Positions 1 through 13,900 of a stretch of 64,000 bases of DNA are shown in pieces. Every line of letters starts with the position of its first letter. The stretch's first letter is position 1. The notes under the pieces were generated by a model. It was not told where the DNA came from, made no database searches, and was given only the letters and a program-made list of their open reading frames with translations. Both the position numbers and the translations under genes were made by a program. The stretch is from Apostichopus japonicus (taxonomy: Eukaryota > Echinodermata > Holothuroidea > Aspidochirotida > Stichopodidae): positions 27,510,984-27,574,983 of the forward strand of contig NC_092564.1 in NCBI RefSeq assembly GCF_037975245.1, in the 5' to 3' direction.

Positions 1-590
1 CTTGGATGCAGGCGAATTACTATCAAAGCGGAGCGCCACCATTGGTTGGCGCGCAGCGTACAAGAAATTTTTTGGTTTTGATAGCCCCCCAGATCACTGG
101 AAATGGCACTTCTCGGGCTTGAAAATGACCAACCAGATGTACACTTTTGCCTGAGAACCAAGTTTTACCTAATAGATTTTTTTCTTCATTCATCATACCT
201 TTTTTCAAGATTGTCACCAGTCACACATCATGTTCGACCTCATTGCATCTCCTGTGGATCATTGCTTTTGTAGGTAATTCTACGTAACGCCCCTTAATAC
301 CCGTCAGCCCCACTTTTCAAGGTTTTAAGCCCATTATTTGTTCAGAATTTGAATAATAAATTCACTTCAAAACATACCCATAATGTTGCACAAAATTTAA
401 TCTATGGACAACCAATATAGAAAACCCCCCTCAACCCCTAACAGACCGGTCAAAATTGCACGAGTAGAGGGAAGTATGATGAAGAATGTTGTTCAAAGAA
501 TTTTCGAAAATTCAGACACAGTTAAATTATTGAAAATATTGAAACCTCTTATAACGGCTACTATAAAACTTTGATATCATAGAAAATACC
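1..590. repeat. Interspersed repeat family A, left-truncated copy
   Basis: This stretch aligns by eye along nearly its whole length with 2875-3460. Shared landmarks are the AAGCGGAGCGCCACCAT module near the start, CCAACCAGATGTACACTTTT, ACCCGTCAGCCCCACTTTTC and ACAGACCGGTCAAAATTGCA. Its true left end is outside the window. The small open frames across it are by-products of the repeat, not genes. Confidence 0.8.
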
Positions 591-867
591 AAAAAAAATA
601 TGCTCGAGGGGGAGGGCGGTCTCCACCCTTCACCCCCCCCCCCTCCCTTGGCTAAGCACCTGCGGTTAGAAATCTTGTAGGAAACAGGCCAAATGGAAAC
701 CCAGTGAACCCATATCGATGTGGATCATATGTGTGATTGTACGTACTTACACTCATACACAAGATTCCAACCAAATTTCATTACGGATGCGGTCCGTCTA
801 GCTATTCATTTCGAAAAAAAGTAAAAACTACTTTCGGTCATATATAGTAACAAATTGTGACATGGTT

Positions 868-1110
868 AAACAGGCGCCTTGTGAGGAATTTGCCAAGGGA
901 GGGGCAAAGCTTGTACCTAGACTATCTAAGCGTAGCGCCACCATAAGTTGGCGCGAAGCGCAAAAGAAAATTTTGGCCGAAAATGCCTCCCAGATTGCTG
1001 GAAATGGCACTTCCCAGGCCTTTAAAGTTGCATCTAAGCATTTTCTATTTTGAAATTACTAGCGATATCATAAATGATACAAAACATATGCTTAAAAAAA
1101 AACTATGCCA
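868..1110. repeat. Interspersed repeat family B, copy 1
   Basis: It starts CAGGCGCCTTGTGAGGAATT, carries the AAGCGTAGCGCCACCATA module, and continues through GTTGCATCTAAGCA and GCGATATCAT. The same order of blocks recurs at 4158-4460. It is non-coding and probably a non-autonomous DNA transposon, judging by the CAGGCGC terminus typical of the elements in this window. Confidence 0.7.
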
Positions 1111-1119
1111 CCAAATATT

Positions 1120-1205
1120 GGGGGGGATATTTGATACTATATCCCCCCAACAAAAATATTGGGGGGGACATGTCCCCCCCGTCCCCCCCATGATCGCCGC
1201 CCATG
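1120..1205. repeat. G/C-tract inverted repeat (transposon end remnant)
   Basis: Runs of seven to nine C or G alternate with AAATATTGGGGGGG-type blocks and close with GATCGCCGCCCATGAG. On the reverse strand this reads CTCATGGGCGGCGATC, like the ends near 5780 and 6620 and the left end of the 52711-56365 element. It looks like a fragment of the same hAT-like group. Confidence 0.5.
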
Positions 1206-1821
1206 AGTGTTATACGGGAAATAACCTTTCTTATCAATAGCTTTAATGAAATTTAGTCTGTGAGTCTGTGAGAGGTTAATAGTTAACAACACCCTTGTAT
1301 GGGCAGTTGACTAAGAGTCACTACAGGCGTAGTACCAGTATAAAGAAATATATAAGAAAAGGAAGTTTTGGAAGTCAAGTAATGCACATGATTATTTATA
1401 CATTATAAATTAAATGAGCTGAAAATGTTAAGTATTGACTGCTTTTAGAGTAGATGAGACAACAGTGAAACGTTTTTACCGCCACAATGCAACCAATGTA
1501 TTATCCGTCCGATATGGGTTTTTATTGAGTAAGTTCTTAGTTGCTAAATACCATGACATATTGAGTATATGCGTATAATAATACCTCTGGTGCTTGGATA
1601 AATATATATGATAATATTCATGCCTTCTATACATTTTTAATTTGGGGGCACGACGAAAGTTTTAATAATCGCCTCTGTCATCTCCAACTAAAGTTCCTCC
1701 TGCACCAAGAAACAACGGGAATTTTGCACTCAAGTTAGGGTATCAATGTGAAAACTATGTGAGATCCTACGATTCCCTTCGTCATATGGTGGTGTGTAAC
1801 AGTTTGATACCATGCGCATGG

Positions 1822-1853
1822 CACATACACACACACACACACACACGCACACA
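1822..1853. repeat. (CA)n microsatellite
   Basis: An almost pure CA dinucleotide run of about 32 bp with a few interruptions. Confidence 0.9.
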
Positions 1854-1967
1854 GTTTATCAGTCCTCTCGTTTACATTGGTCATTGGAATCAGTCTAAGC
1901 TATTAGACCGAATTTTCAGTCTCTTTAAAAGAGTGAAAGAGAGAGAATGAGAAGAAGAACGACTCAC

Positions 1968-4900
1968 CATCCAATCTTCCATCGGTAAATTTACAATCGT
2001 TGCCGGAGAAGCCTTCGGGACACCTGAAAGAGTAAAAGATACATTATCTTCATATATATTCCATAAAAAGGATTCATTTATATATGATAAACATTTAATT
2101 TAGTCCTGTTTTTATTAATTGAAAGAATAATATGAACGAGGCGTTGAAACGCAAACAACATGAGAAACTCACTCGCATCGTATGACATCTGAGAAAGGCA
2201 TGCACGTTCCACCGTTCAGACAATATTCGGTATTTTCATCGCAGGTCGCCGTACAGGAATGTCCTTCGCCGTTGCAATGAACACCAGTGGGGCAGCCCCT
2301 ATCGCTGATATTGCAGTAGTTGTATGCATACATTCCGCCTTGAATAAGAAGAAACGACAATTAATTTATATATCTCGTGATTTCATAATTAATCAGCATA
2401 TTTCAACATGTAATAAAACGAACAAACAGTCCTCGGAGTATCACGTTGTAATAGCCAATCAACCTGATTAAATATAACTTAACTCAGGCTCTCACTACCA
2501 CTTTAACGATGATCATCAAAACCACCCATTAACACCTCTATCAACAATACTAAATTAGCATCACTACCATTGTTATTAACACTGTTAACACGTACCAACA
2601 TCACAATCCGCACCCCTACCAACACCACGTCATCGCAAGTTATAGCACTGCGTATACACTACACCATTCTGTCGCATAACCGCACTCTACGATATCAAGC
2701 AACACCACTATTGATGATAGTTTTATCGAGTACCGCTTTGGTTTATTGATGAAACACTATAGGTTATAAAATCGATATAGTGAACCTCATGTTCTTCTAC
2801 CTCGAGCTTGCTTCTTCGTCGACTGTTCATGTTACATAACAGGCGCGTATCCAGGATTTTCTAACCCGGGGGGCGCGAACTACTATCTAAGCGGAGCGCC
2901 ACCATCGGTTGGCGCGCAGCGTACAAGAAAATTTCTGGTTTTGATACCCCCCCCCCCCCCCAGATCACCGGAAACGGCACTTCTCGGGCTTGAAATGACC
3001 AACCAGATGTACACTTTTGGCCTGAGAACCAAGTATCTCCTAATAGTTTTTTTTTCCATCCATAACCTTTTTGAAGATTGTCAACCCGGCACACGTCATG
3101 CTCGACCTGCTCGCATGTCCTGTGGGTCTTAGCTTTTGTAGGTGATTCTACGTCGCGGCCCACAATACCCGTCAGCCCCACTTTTCAAGGTTTTAAGCCC
3201 CAAATTTGTTCAGAATTTGAAAATTCACATTTCTCGTGAATAAACTCGCTTCAAAACATACCCATAATGTTGTACAAAATTTCATCTATGGACAACCAAT
3301 ATAGAAAAACTACCCTCAACCCCTAACAGACCGGTCAAAATTGCACGAGTAGAGGGATGTGTGATGCAGAATGTTGGTCAGAAATTGTCGAAAATTCAGA
3401 CACAGTTAATTTATTGGTGTACAAATATTAAACCTCTTATAACGGCTATTATAAAACTTGGTTGAAGGAAATGAAAAAATAGCAGATATTTCCGAAACCG
3501 AACACTACACACATAGGCGTAGGAGGCGCGGCGGCAGTGGCGGAGCTAGGGGTATTGGTCAGGAGGGGCGAGAATGGTCTGTAGGGGCGCTTTCGACACT
3601 ATCTAAGCGGAGCGCCACCACTGGTTTGCGCGTAGCGCACAGACAAATTTTCAGTAAAGATACTCCCTAGATCGCCGGAAATGACCCTTTCAGGGCCTGG
3701 CTAATTTGCAGATAAACGAAGAATAGGGTGTCATGGCCAAATTACACCAACAAAATGTGAGAAATGTCAATAAGTAGATGAGAGCGCAATAAAAAAGTCA
3801 ATAATCTAGAATAAGTAAAAAGTGGTAAAGAGCTGAAAAAGGCGCCAGCAGTCCATTTGAGTCCGTCAGGGGGCGCATCCGCCCCCTGACCGTATGGACG
3901 CTCTGCCACTGCGCGGCAGGGGTGCAGCCCCTAATTCGCAATTACTAATGTAAAAGAGAGTTTTGACATAATTGGACCTCCATGCTTTTTATACATCTAC
4001 ATGAGACATGTCGTTGTTTACATTAGCATCCCGCGGTATACTGCGTTTTTGGTTATTTTTTCAGGCAAGTCGGACAGTTTTGAGGATTTTCATCCTGGAA
4101 CGCCATTTTCACGCTCACTGATATGATGTGATATCTGCTGTTTGCGTTACAAATTCGAACAGGCGCGTGGCGAGGAATTTGCCAAGTGAGGGGCGAAGCC
4201 TGTAGGCAAATTATCTAAGCGTAGCGCCACCATAGGTTGGCGCGAAGCGTACAAGAAAATTTTGGCCGAAAATGCCTCCCAGATGGCTGGAAATGGCACT
4301 ATCCAGGACCATTTGTTAGCGCGAAGCGTATAGGCAAATTTTGGCCGAAAATGTCTCCCAGATCGCTGGAAATGACACTTCCCAGGCCTTGTAAGTTGCA
4401 TCTAAGCACTTTCTAGTTTGAAATTACTTAGCGATATCATTTAAAAAAATGCTAAATGGGGGGGGGGGGCGGTCGCCCCCATCCCAAAATGCGTCATGTT
4501 CCCCGACGACACGGTCGAGTTCGAGACCAGCCACAGTTGGTTTCATAGCACAATTCTACACACGCGTTATGATAGACCATATATAGTATATATATAGATC
4601 ATTAGTGAGAGAGGAAAATGGAAACGTAAAAAAAAATGGAGTTGTCGGTGTAAGGGGTAGGGTGAGGCACACTTTTACGAAATCATTGATCCGTCACTGG
4701 TTACCCTTCAGCGCTGTAATGATGTCACTGTTCCTCTTTCTCTTCCCGGTGTCTTCGCGTTTTCTTTTATTCCCTCCTTTTCTCCTTCTTCTCTCTTTCT
4801 TCTTTTTCTTTTCCCTTCCTTCCTCTCCTCCTCTTTTTCCCCTCTTTTTTCCTTTTTTTCTTCTCTTTTTTTTCTCTCCTCTTTTTCTTACCCGGGGGGC

Positions 4901-7900
4901 GCGCGCCCCCAACGCCCCCCCCCCTGGATACGCACCTGCATAATGAGTAAAGTAATAACATCTTTAAACATGTTATTCGAATACGTTCTCCGATACTCAC
5001 CGTCATTGTTCGCAGATACTGCGAAATTATCTACGGACAACTCTCCAACAGAACCAGTTATCTCGATTAACTCGTACAACATCTTGAAGATTTCTTGTTT
5101 GGTCGAATCGTTTAACTTCTGGTTGAAATGAAGATCAATAGTGACAGACACTTCCTCCTGCTTTCGAGGGCTAGATGGCGAGAGAACGATGAAATGTAAG
5201 CAGAAATGCCAAGAGGCATTTAGTGATTTCTTGCCATATTTAACAGTCTATACATATTATGAGAACATTAATTGTAAACGGTGCACATGTAGTCTTAAAC
5301 TTAACAAGGTGGATACAGAAACCAAATATGAAGTCAAGCCAAGCTATAACTCTTGGAGTTGTCGTGTTTAGAATGTTTCAGACTTTCACCAGTGCTGACC
5401 TCAAAGTACCTTGTCCTTTTTTACTTCCGCAGAAAGCAACAACTATAGTCTTCTTTTCAGTAAGGCGGATACACATATCAAGTGAGTAAGTATAAATTCA
5501 TGATTTGTTATTGGAGTAATCGTGTTTGAAAGAAAGGACCTCTGTTGACCTCAAATGACCTTTGACATCCGCAGAAAACAGTAGGGATCTTCTACTAAAT
5601 AAGGTCAGTCAACACACTGAGTATATGTTGTAAATCCAGGGGCGTATCCAGGATTTTCCAATAGGGGGGGGGGGGCGCCAGGCATGAATGATCGCCGTCC
5701 TGGGGGATGGGTCTAAGGGGAGGGGTGTACAATTTTTGCTTTCAAAGAAGGGCTGAAATGCAAAATGGTGTCATATGCATGGGCGGCGATCCGTACTTCC
5801 CAGGAGGGGGGGGGGGGATATGACCTTGTTGACTATCTAAGCGTAGCGCCACCATAGGTTGGCGCGAAGCGTACAAGAAAATTTTGGGATTAACAAACCC
5901 TCTAGATGGCCGGAAACGGCACTTCCCGAGGTTTCCAAGCGGCATATACCCAACTTTAAAATAGGGATGTCATGTCCGAAATATCTCATAATCAGGATCC
6001 AAAATACTTTTTTTTTAATTTCGGGTGTTATTTTGGGAAAATTGCCCCTGTCAATCTTGTTTCAGGCGCAACGTTAGAATGTTCGAGAGCTCTGTTATAT
6101 TATTCGATGAAGAAAATGGCCTCATGCAGGCTATTATAGGCCTATACACATGCAATACACAATTACACATAGTTACATTCCTAGGTACCGATTGCTAGGG
6201 CATCCAGGTGAAACGTGTATTAAGCATTACCCTGGTTACATGAGATTCTCAGCTGTTCGAGGGAACATGTACGTGTGTAGGCCTACTATAGGGCCTATAT
6301 GGATACTATGAGGGTGCATATATGTACTATATCAATACCGTGGGCGCAATAATACATTTTGTTGTTATAGGGCTAATGAAGCCTACAGTCAACTATTTTT
6401 GCTTTATAAAGACGCTTTATTTGAAAAGATCGCACTGCGTTTATGGTAGGCGAGAAATGAAGCTAAAAAAGAGCCGTACATTAACGAAGATGCATAAATG
6501 TAGGCATGAAAATATTCTTATCCCTGGCATTTGGTGGGGGGGGGGATATGGTGCATTACATCCCCTCCACCCATTTTCATGGGGGGATATATCCCCCCTC
6601 CACCCAGGATCGCCGCCCATGGCCATATTTGATCCATTTTTCGACCTCAATAATAAGTAACATTTCCAGTAAATATGGACACAAAATGCACAATTTAGTA
6701 TGGCTGGCATGTCATTTAGTGTTTATAGTGATAATACAAACACAATTACCATCTATGTTTCTAAAACTATTATGCCGCCGAACTTCGCCAGAACCTTTTT
6801 TTGGCAAACAAAACCTAAAGCATACGGGAGGGGGGGGGGGGGTTGAGCGATCACCGACATCTCACATAAAGGTCGTCATCAATTTTTTTTTTTTTTGCTA
6901 AACTTTTTTTTTTTTTGGTGACGGCCAATAGGGGGGGGGGCGCGCGCCTGTTGCGCCCCCCTGGATACGCCCCTGTAAATCCAAGCTTTACTTTTGGAGT
7001 TTTGCAGTCATCACCCTGCACCAAAGAAGTATCAACCACACCACAGCTTTTAAGTCTGTAGTCATCAGGAACGCATGCATAAGTAATGTGTGACTCATTT
7101 ATCATATAAACTGTAGAACCGACACCTGTTAGCAAACATCACCCAATGAGATGTGGTAAGGTAATTTCAAAGTTGCGTAAAGAAAACCGCAGTCTGTATA
7201 TCAGCTCACCACTGCAGAACCACAATTTGGTTAACACTGAAAGTTCAATCTGGTTGCAAACTTAATGAGCATCGGATCAGTGAATAGAGAAGAAGACTCG
7301 AGATGACCGCCCCATGCATATTCATAAAACGCATAGATAGGCTATATATATCGTAATTCTAACTTCTTGCCCAAATGCCCAATTTGAAATCTCTGATATA
7401 AATAATTAATTAAATATCGTCAAACTTACTTAAATGACACTAATTCAACTTTCCGAAAGTAAGTCAGGTTTCTCGACAGATACCCGCTGATCTGTTTGAA
7501 AAGAAATAAAATATAAATAATTCGTCTATTTCGTCCAATGGCTTAGATGACGATTCTAATACAATTGTAACTGTCAAGCACGGTTGTGGGTTTAAAGGTC
7601 TTCAATATTGGCTCCGAAAATGCTAGAAAGTCAAATAATCGCCACTGATGCTCAAACTTCAACCAGCATTTTACTACCACCGTAGAAGTACTTTTCCTGA
7701 ATGAAACATTTAAATAATTTAACACTCATCAATGACTGGAAATTAAGTTGGAATTGCAGAACCACCCGGAAATCAGTTCTACATAGTTTTAGTTTTAGCA
7801 TACCTCCTACATTAAGAATAACGTGTAACCTTTCAGCCATCCTCCCTTACTCAACTTCTCGCCGATAGCAAAAGAGAAGCCCCTTATTCACAAATCTACC

Positions 7901-10900
7901 TAAAAAAATTGCCAATTTGTACAAGCCAACAGTTACCGATATCAGTTTCGATGTCAATTTGATTGCCCGATAATATCGGATAGAAAACAGACCCGAATTA
8001 TAGTATATATATATTTAAGCGGGGTATGTGTGACAGTGGCTGTGTGTTTTAACACAAAGAAACACTGACTTTCAGAGAATGGACCACGCATTACTAGCTG
8101 CATGCAGCGCAATTAATTGGACCAACAACTCTCCTGATTGGACAATAGCCATTGACATCTGAAGATGTGCCCCGGGGGAAATAAGGACGTGGTGCCAACA
8201 GGTTTATCCCAGCTTCCTCATAAATGTTAATAATTGACAGGTATTTCAATCGGAGATGTTATCAGTTATTCGTGTACCTCTCTTTGGATTCATTGATAAG
8301 TAACGCAATACAACTTTTTCTTTTCGGACCATACTGAACAGAGAAAGTGTAAATATGCAGAGAACTATGGTAGATGCATATGATGGGATAGGGTAGGATA
8401 GGATAGTATAGCGACAAAATAATTTGTCCATGTGTTTGTAAATATAGCTGCTTCATTCTTATGTATTATAGTGGATGTATGGGATGACACTTTTCCCATT
8501 GACAAAAAGAAAAAGGTTACTTCTATAAATGAACCTAGCGTTACAAATTCTAATTTCTAAACGAATAAGGAACACGAAAAAAAAAAAAACACGTTGTTCC
8601 AACTCCCATCTTGATATACCGTATAGCTTGTGCCACTATAGTGAGATAGGTAAGAAAGTTTGAAATGTCTTCCTTCATGTGGTAAATATAGCCTATTGCG
8701 CAAATAATTTGAGATGTCATATATTCATACGAAAGGCTGCACAGAAAACTATCGATTGAAGCAAAGAGCCTGCAGACAGAATCATAAACTCTCACTATAG
8801 TGGCCGGCTATTTGTATGTCCATGACTAAGGCCTTAAGAGTCTGCATACCCGATTAGTGCAGGATTATGGGCCTTTTCTTCCACGGACCGGATTGAAACC
8901 TATGGCGGGCCGAATTAGGCCCACAGGGCGCCTATTGAGAAGACATTTCATTATGGACGCCAAATAAAACTGTCTTTATTTTTCGTTGTCTGATATTGAC
9001 GCAATTATTGAAAGCAAAAATGTTATTCTTATAAAATTATACTTGATTTACCTCATGAAGTTGAATTATTTTCCGATGATATAGAACCATTTCCAATTTC
9101 ATAGACAAAAGCAATTGTTAGTCATGTATAGTCCCATGTATAAAATAAATGGATTATTATACACAAGGAGCTGGTCCATAAAGTGACTAATATAACAATA
9201 TTTTAATTTGTCATCAACGGACGAAGATTATGACGCTGTAGGCCATTGGATAAAATCGTGCTTCGTCTCACACGCTCTTTATCATTTCTAAATCTCAGGA
9301 CTTCCTTATCAAGTTATATTTAAGATTTATGTTATGAAGCCCTTCATACAGAGTCAAATTTTGAATGTGTTTCTCTTACTATACAGTTTACTGTTTCATA
9401 CTCAAATTGTTTGTTACCTCAGAGGCGATTTCATCTTCCAAGGCACTAGAAATATGAGAAACAGTCTTCTTCAGGATAGTAAACCGGATTCTGATGACGT
9501 CACCTGTAGACAGATCAAACAGTTTAAATACGTCACAGAACATTTGGGCGCAAGAATTTCCCCAAAGTTTTAATATGGCCACCGATGATACGTCGCGATC
9601 TTCATTATAGCTGCTGCCATCCGTTGTTTACAGGTGCTGCTTATAAAACATAGGAGGTGAAATATTTTCTCTTTGGTGTAGATTTCATGCTAGAATTAAG
9701 CAACGTTGCTTCTGTAAATGATGCATGGTATAATATTATGAGAATATGCAGACGAGATTCTCAACCTATGACCACGGATGACTTTTAGTAACCAGTATGG
9801 GGTTAATACAAATATGATGAAAGCCCGGTAAACACAGCAATTTCTCATAAAGCAATAACCATTCTAGTAGTCTCTGGAGCTATCTGAACTTCTGAAGTTC
9901 ATCCAAGCTTTACTTCTGGCGTTTGGTGTTATCGACCCTCATGTGACCTCTGAGGTATACAAACCCTAAATGATTTTTGTATAAATGTACTTAAGTGTTC
10001 CACATACCAAAGACTCAGGTTTATTTAAATGTTCGCTTTGGAAATTGTTATGATGACTACAAGGTTGTCGGAATTTGAGGTTTGACTTTATATTGACCGC
10101 AGTGACCTTTGACCATAATGGCAGATATGAGATTGATCAAAGCTAGAAGTTTTATGCTAGGTTGTTTTCACGGTATTCAGATTTGGCCTAACGTATATAT
10201 AAACGTATTCAATCAGTTGATTTAACACGTGTATATTCGAATTAATACGCGTATTATACCCGAGTTCATACGTGTATATATTCGAATTAATACGCGTATA
10301 TATTTCGATTTAATACAACCATATAAATCGCCGGCTTTCTAATTGGCTGCAATAATATGTACGTGTACATATCTATTCGATTTAATATCTCTTCGCTATA
10401 CACTGGTGAGTATTCACTGGCAGGAATACATGTGCATATTGTGGCTTGGCAAGAGGGATTGTAGTAAGGACACCATGAATATTACGAAAAAGAAGCCTTC
10501 AGGCACCAACAATATACACAATAGTATATAAGTAACCAGCCTATACATGTAAACTATAACGTATAGTTTCACGGCGTGTCTTCCGCAATATATATAAAGT
10601 ATAAGTTCACCTGGTCGAGTGTCTGGTCCAACGTCTGGTCCATTGTCAACCACCTCTGTTGCGAGTACTGTAACTTCTGATGAAAAGATGTGAAAATAAT
10701 TGAAAGTATGCATTATATGTAGATATAGGGTTTAAATTTATTTAGGTTGTTCGCTTGATTTATCTGCATTTCAAGATCCATATATAGCTACCATGGGCGC
10801 AACCAAACACGTTTGTTTCCTGGAGTGAGGGGGGGGGGAGGAGGTTCCCCGTCCCCTCTGGCCGACAGATAAATAACAAAAAAATCCTAGTGTATAGTTC

Positions 10901-13900
10901 ATAAAAATACAACATGTATAATTATGTGCAGTACAACTTATACAGTCGGAAATTCTTCAACATTGTCTCATAAGTTGCAAAATATATAGCACCATTTTAG
11001 TTTACATCTCTTTAGATGCACCTTCCATTTTACAAAAAAAAAAAAACCATAATATACATTTTTTCGGTCAATTGATTTGTCATTTCGCTTATGCTACTTC
11101 TTATGATAATTGGAAACTCCATACATAATAATTCTTGTAAGCATTTCTGTAGACAAATAATGATTTCTATAATCATACTGGCAGGGATCGATAAATAAAA
11201 ACAATTACTACATGAAGTGGGACCGTCTCTGTGATTTTCATTCAAAACTGTTCTTCCGTTCGCTTTGAAAGGCTTTCAAAGTTATACACGGTAAACGATA
11301 TAAATATAGAACCTACATGCAATGAAAGTTATACACATAACAAGCTATGATTATAGACTCACAGCGGTGTTGTAGTATTTTAATTTTCCATTGCCTCCCG
11401 AACTTCATTCACAAGCCAGTAATTTAGTCGTTTATAGACGTTCCCGACAGCACACCAGGGTGCACCAACGGCGCCCCATGAGTAAATCTTTCAAGGTATA
11501 ATAACCAGGGTATAACATAATATGTTGATATCGTCAATTTGAACGCTGTTGGTATCATCAGGTACAGCAGATGACGTACGGGAGCGCATTCAAATACGTA
11601 TACAGAACCTCTTGGATGCTAATATTTTCCTTTAAGCGAAGCTCCATATCATTGAATTCATACTGTGCCGTGACAGCTGCAATAGCGTAACTATATGACG
11701 GGGAATGCTATAAGGTACATCAAGAATGTAATACACAGCAAACCATCTTTGCAGAAACGAAAATAACGTATTGATCAGGATGCTAATGCATAATGAACAC
11801 CTCCCACAAACATGTTAGGATAAGTTTTCCCCTATTGGATGATACTGGGGTTTTTATAAGGGTTCGTGTGTGATCAGAAATCGGAGGGAACTTGCCATGC
11901 CCAGGCTAAAAGTGGCATCACTGCAGAACTTACATACATTTTAATACTGCAGCACTATACAGGCTGATGATTTTGTGCGGGTCTGATCTGGGGATCGGGG
12001 AGCGGAAATTTTCCGCCTCTTTCAAGATGTATGGGGGTAAAGGATTGAGGGTGTAGACTTGTAGTATCTGATGTGGGGATATGGGGAGGGGGGTGCAGGC
12101 TACATATAATCATTATTATTAGGTCTATGGGTGACTTTTCTTTAAAAGGTATCACCGAGCTGGAAGTGTTTGTTTACATTAATTCCCATTCTTCACTTTG
12201 GAGTTCTTTCAAATATTTCTATACTGTACTGTTATAAGTCCCGCTTCAGAGCACTCGTAGTGTCATTATGAGCTGCAGTATGAATATTATGTTTATATCA
12301 GATAAGGTTAGGAACTGTTTGTACTGCCAATACGGGTGCTTTGAAGCATGGTATTGGAGGACAGTTTAGAGAGGTATTAGCATTTGGGATATTGTCTCAA
12401 CTGACTGGTTTCTATAGCAATATATTTCTCATTTAGGATCAATAGGTCTATAGCCTATATGGAATGTATACTGAGATTTGAGACGATATTTTGGCAAGAC
12501 TTTCTATACTATGTTGGTCCTGTAAGTGGGCCTCATTTATAAGGTATGACAGCAAAGCCATCACGAACAGTTTAACCTAATTCCCATGTCTCCATTCCTC
12601 GATGACGTCATCAATGTGTCTGCATGGTACTCACATTACAACAGGTTCTATAAAGGTATACACGTCAGGAGAGACGCTTCCGACATGTGCATGTTTACCA
12701 AAACACAACCCATATCGTATCATTGTGACATAAGCGGTGCATAGGTGATATCTCTGTAAATGATCTTAATGTTCTTTCACCAAATGTGGGTTAATGATAA
12801 AGGTAAATAAATCAAAGAATGATTTCATTCACTTTTAAATCTTTCGTCGCCCACACACTTTTCGTATACATAATATTAAATACAGGCATGTCTATTATCT
12901 GGAAAAAAAACCTCCGAACTCGACAAACTTGAAGGTCTGCATGTCACCCGTAATACTTGAAATAAAACTAGGCTATAGACACTATACAGTCGACAACCCT
13001 AAGGAAGTATATGTTTTGTAATGGAAAGTAAGCATCGGAAAAATGATCGATAGCCGGCCTCGGTACAGGCCCATTCAATTCATTGTCTTCTAGCTGGGGA
13101 TTTTAAGGGGGTTATGTGTGGGGGGGGGGGAGGTGAGGTGGGAGTAGGTGTGGGGAGGAGTTACAAAAATAGCAACCAAAATAAGCACACAATGTTTAGA
13201 TGCTTATGATTTGCCTTTTATTCTGATTTAAACTTCAAAGGTCTCTGAAGAAAATATGTCGACTAGTTTTCTGTTTTGAGGGAGACTGATAACCTGATTG
13301 AAAAATATACATGATTCTCTTCAGTGAACTCAACATGGTAAAATCGGGGTTCTACATTATTCGTCACCTTCTCCACTGGTTTGGGCCACTGTGTAAATCT
13401 TACACAATGTACAGTAATAAATAGTGCACACTTAGAACTGACGTTATAAATTACCGTGAGGTGGTCAGGACAATGACTGTCTGTTTATAATATCAAGTTT
13501 TAGCGTTGGTCACGTCCGTCAAGTCCGTCAAGCTCACATTTAGCCTCCAGTTATGAAGCACTTCCATAACGAGTCTATTTTCATTACTTCGCCGCAAAAA
13601 ATTGTGGCGCTCGCTACCAAAATGCGCCCTGCGGGGTTAGGGTATTTAGTTAGTTTTATGCTATTTATCAACACAAAACAAAACCCATCTGCTGTCAAAA
13701 TACCACTCACCGGCCTCCATTCAATAGGGTATACGGTCTCACAGGGTAGAAGGACTTGGCTAATATGGGCAAAGACTTTGTAGTTCCATCAGGCAGGGGA
13801 CTGCTATTCTAATGACAACTCCCTGGTTCAATATAGCTATTATGTGTACATATGTCTTTATCAAAGGCAGCTCCCAATATACAATTTGGGACACACGTCA

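Larger units (their letters stand above)
2840..4938. mobile_element. Composite non-autonomous DNA transposon with TIRs
   Basis: The left end is CAGGCGCGTATCCAGG and the right end is the reverse complement of CAGGTGCGTATCCAGG, a 15/16 match. Both ends are flanked by the same 5 bp, CATAA (2835-2839 and 4939-4943). Inside lie a family A copy (2875-3460), a nested MITE (3535-3911), a family B copy (4158-4460) and a polypyrimidine tract. No transposase is visible. It sits in an intron of the SEA/EGF gene. The short duplication and the CAGG terminus fit a hAT-like element, but the superfamily is not proven. Confidence 0.6.

Noticed and set aside
4605-5006. Long frames over the polypyrimidine tract on both strands
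   Set aside because: Low-complexity Phe/Pro/Ser or Lys/Arg/Glu translations from a C/T-only stretch.
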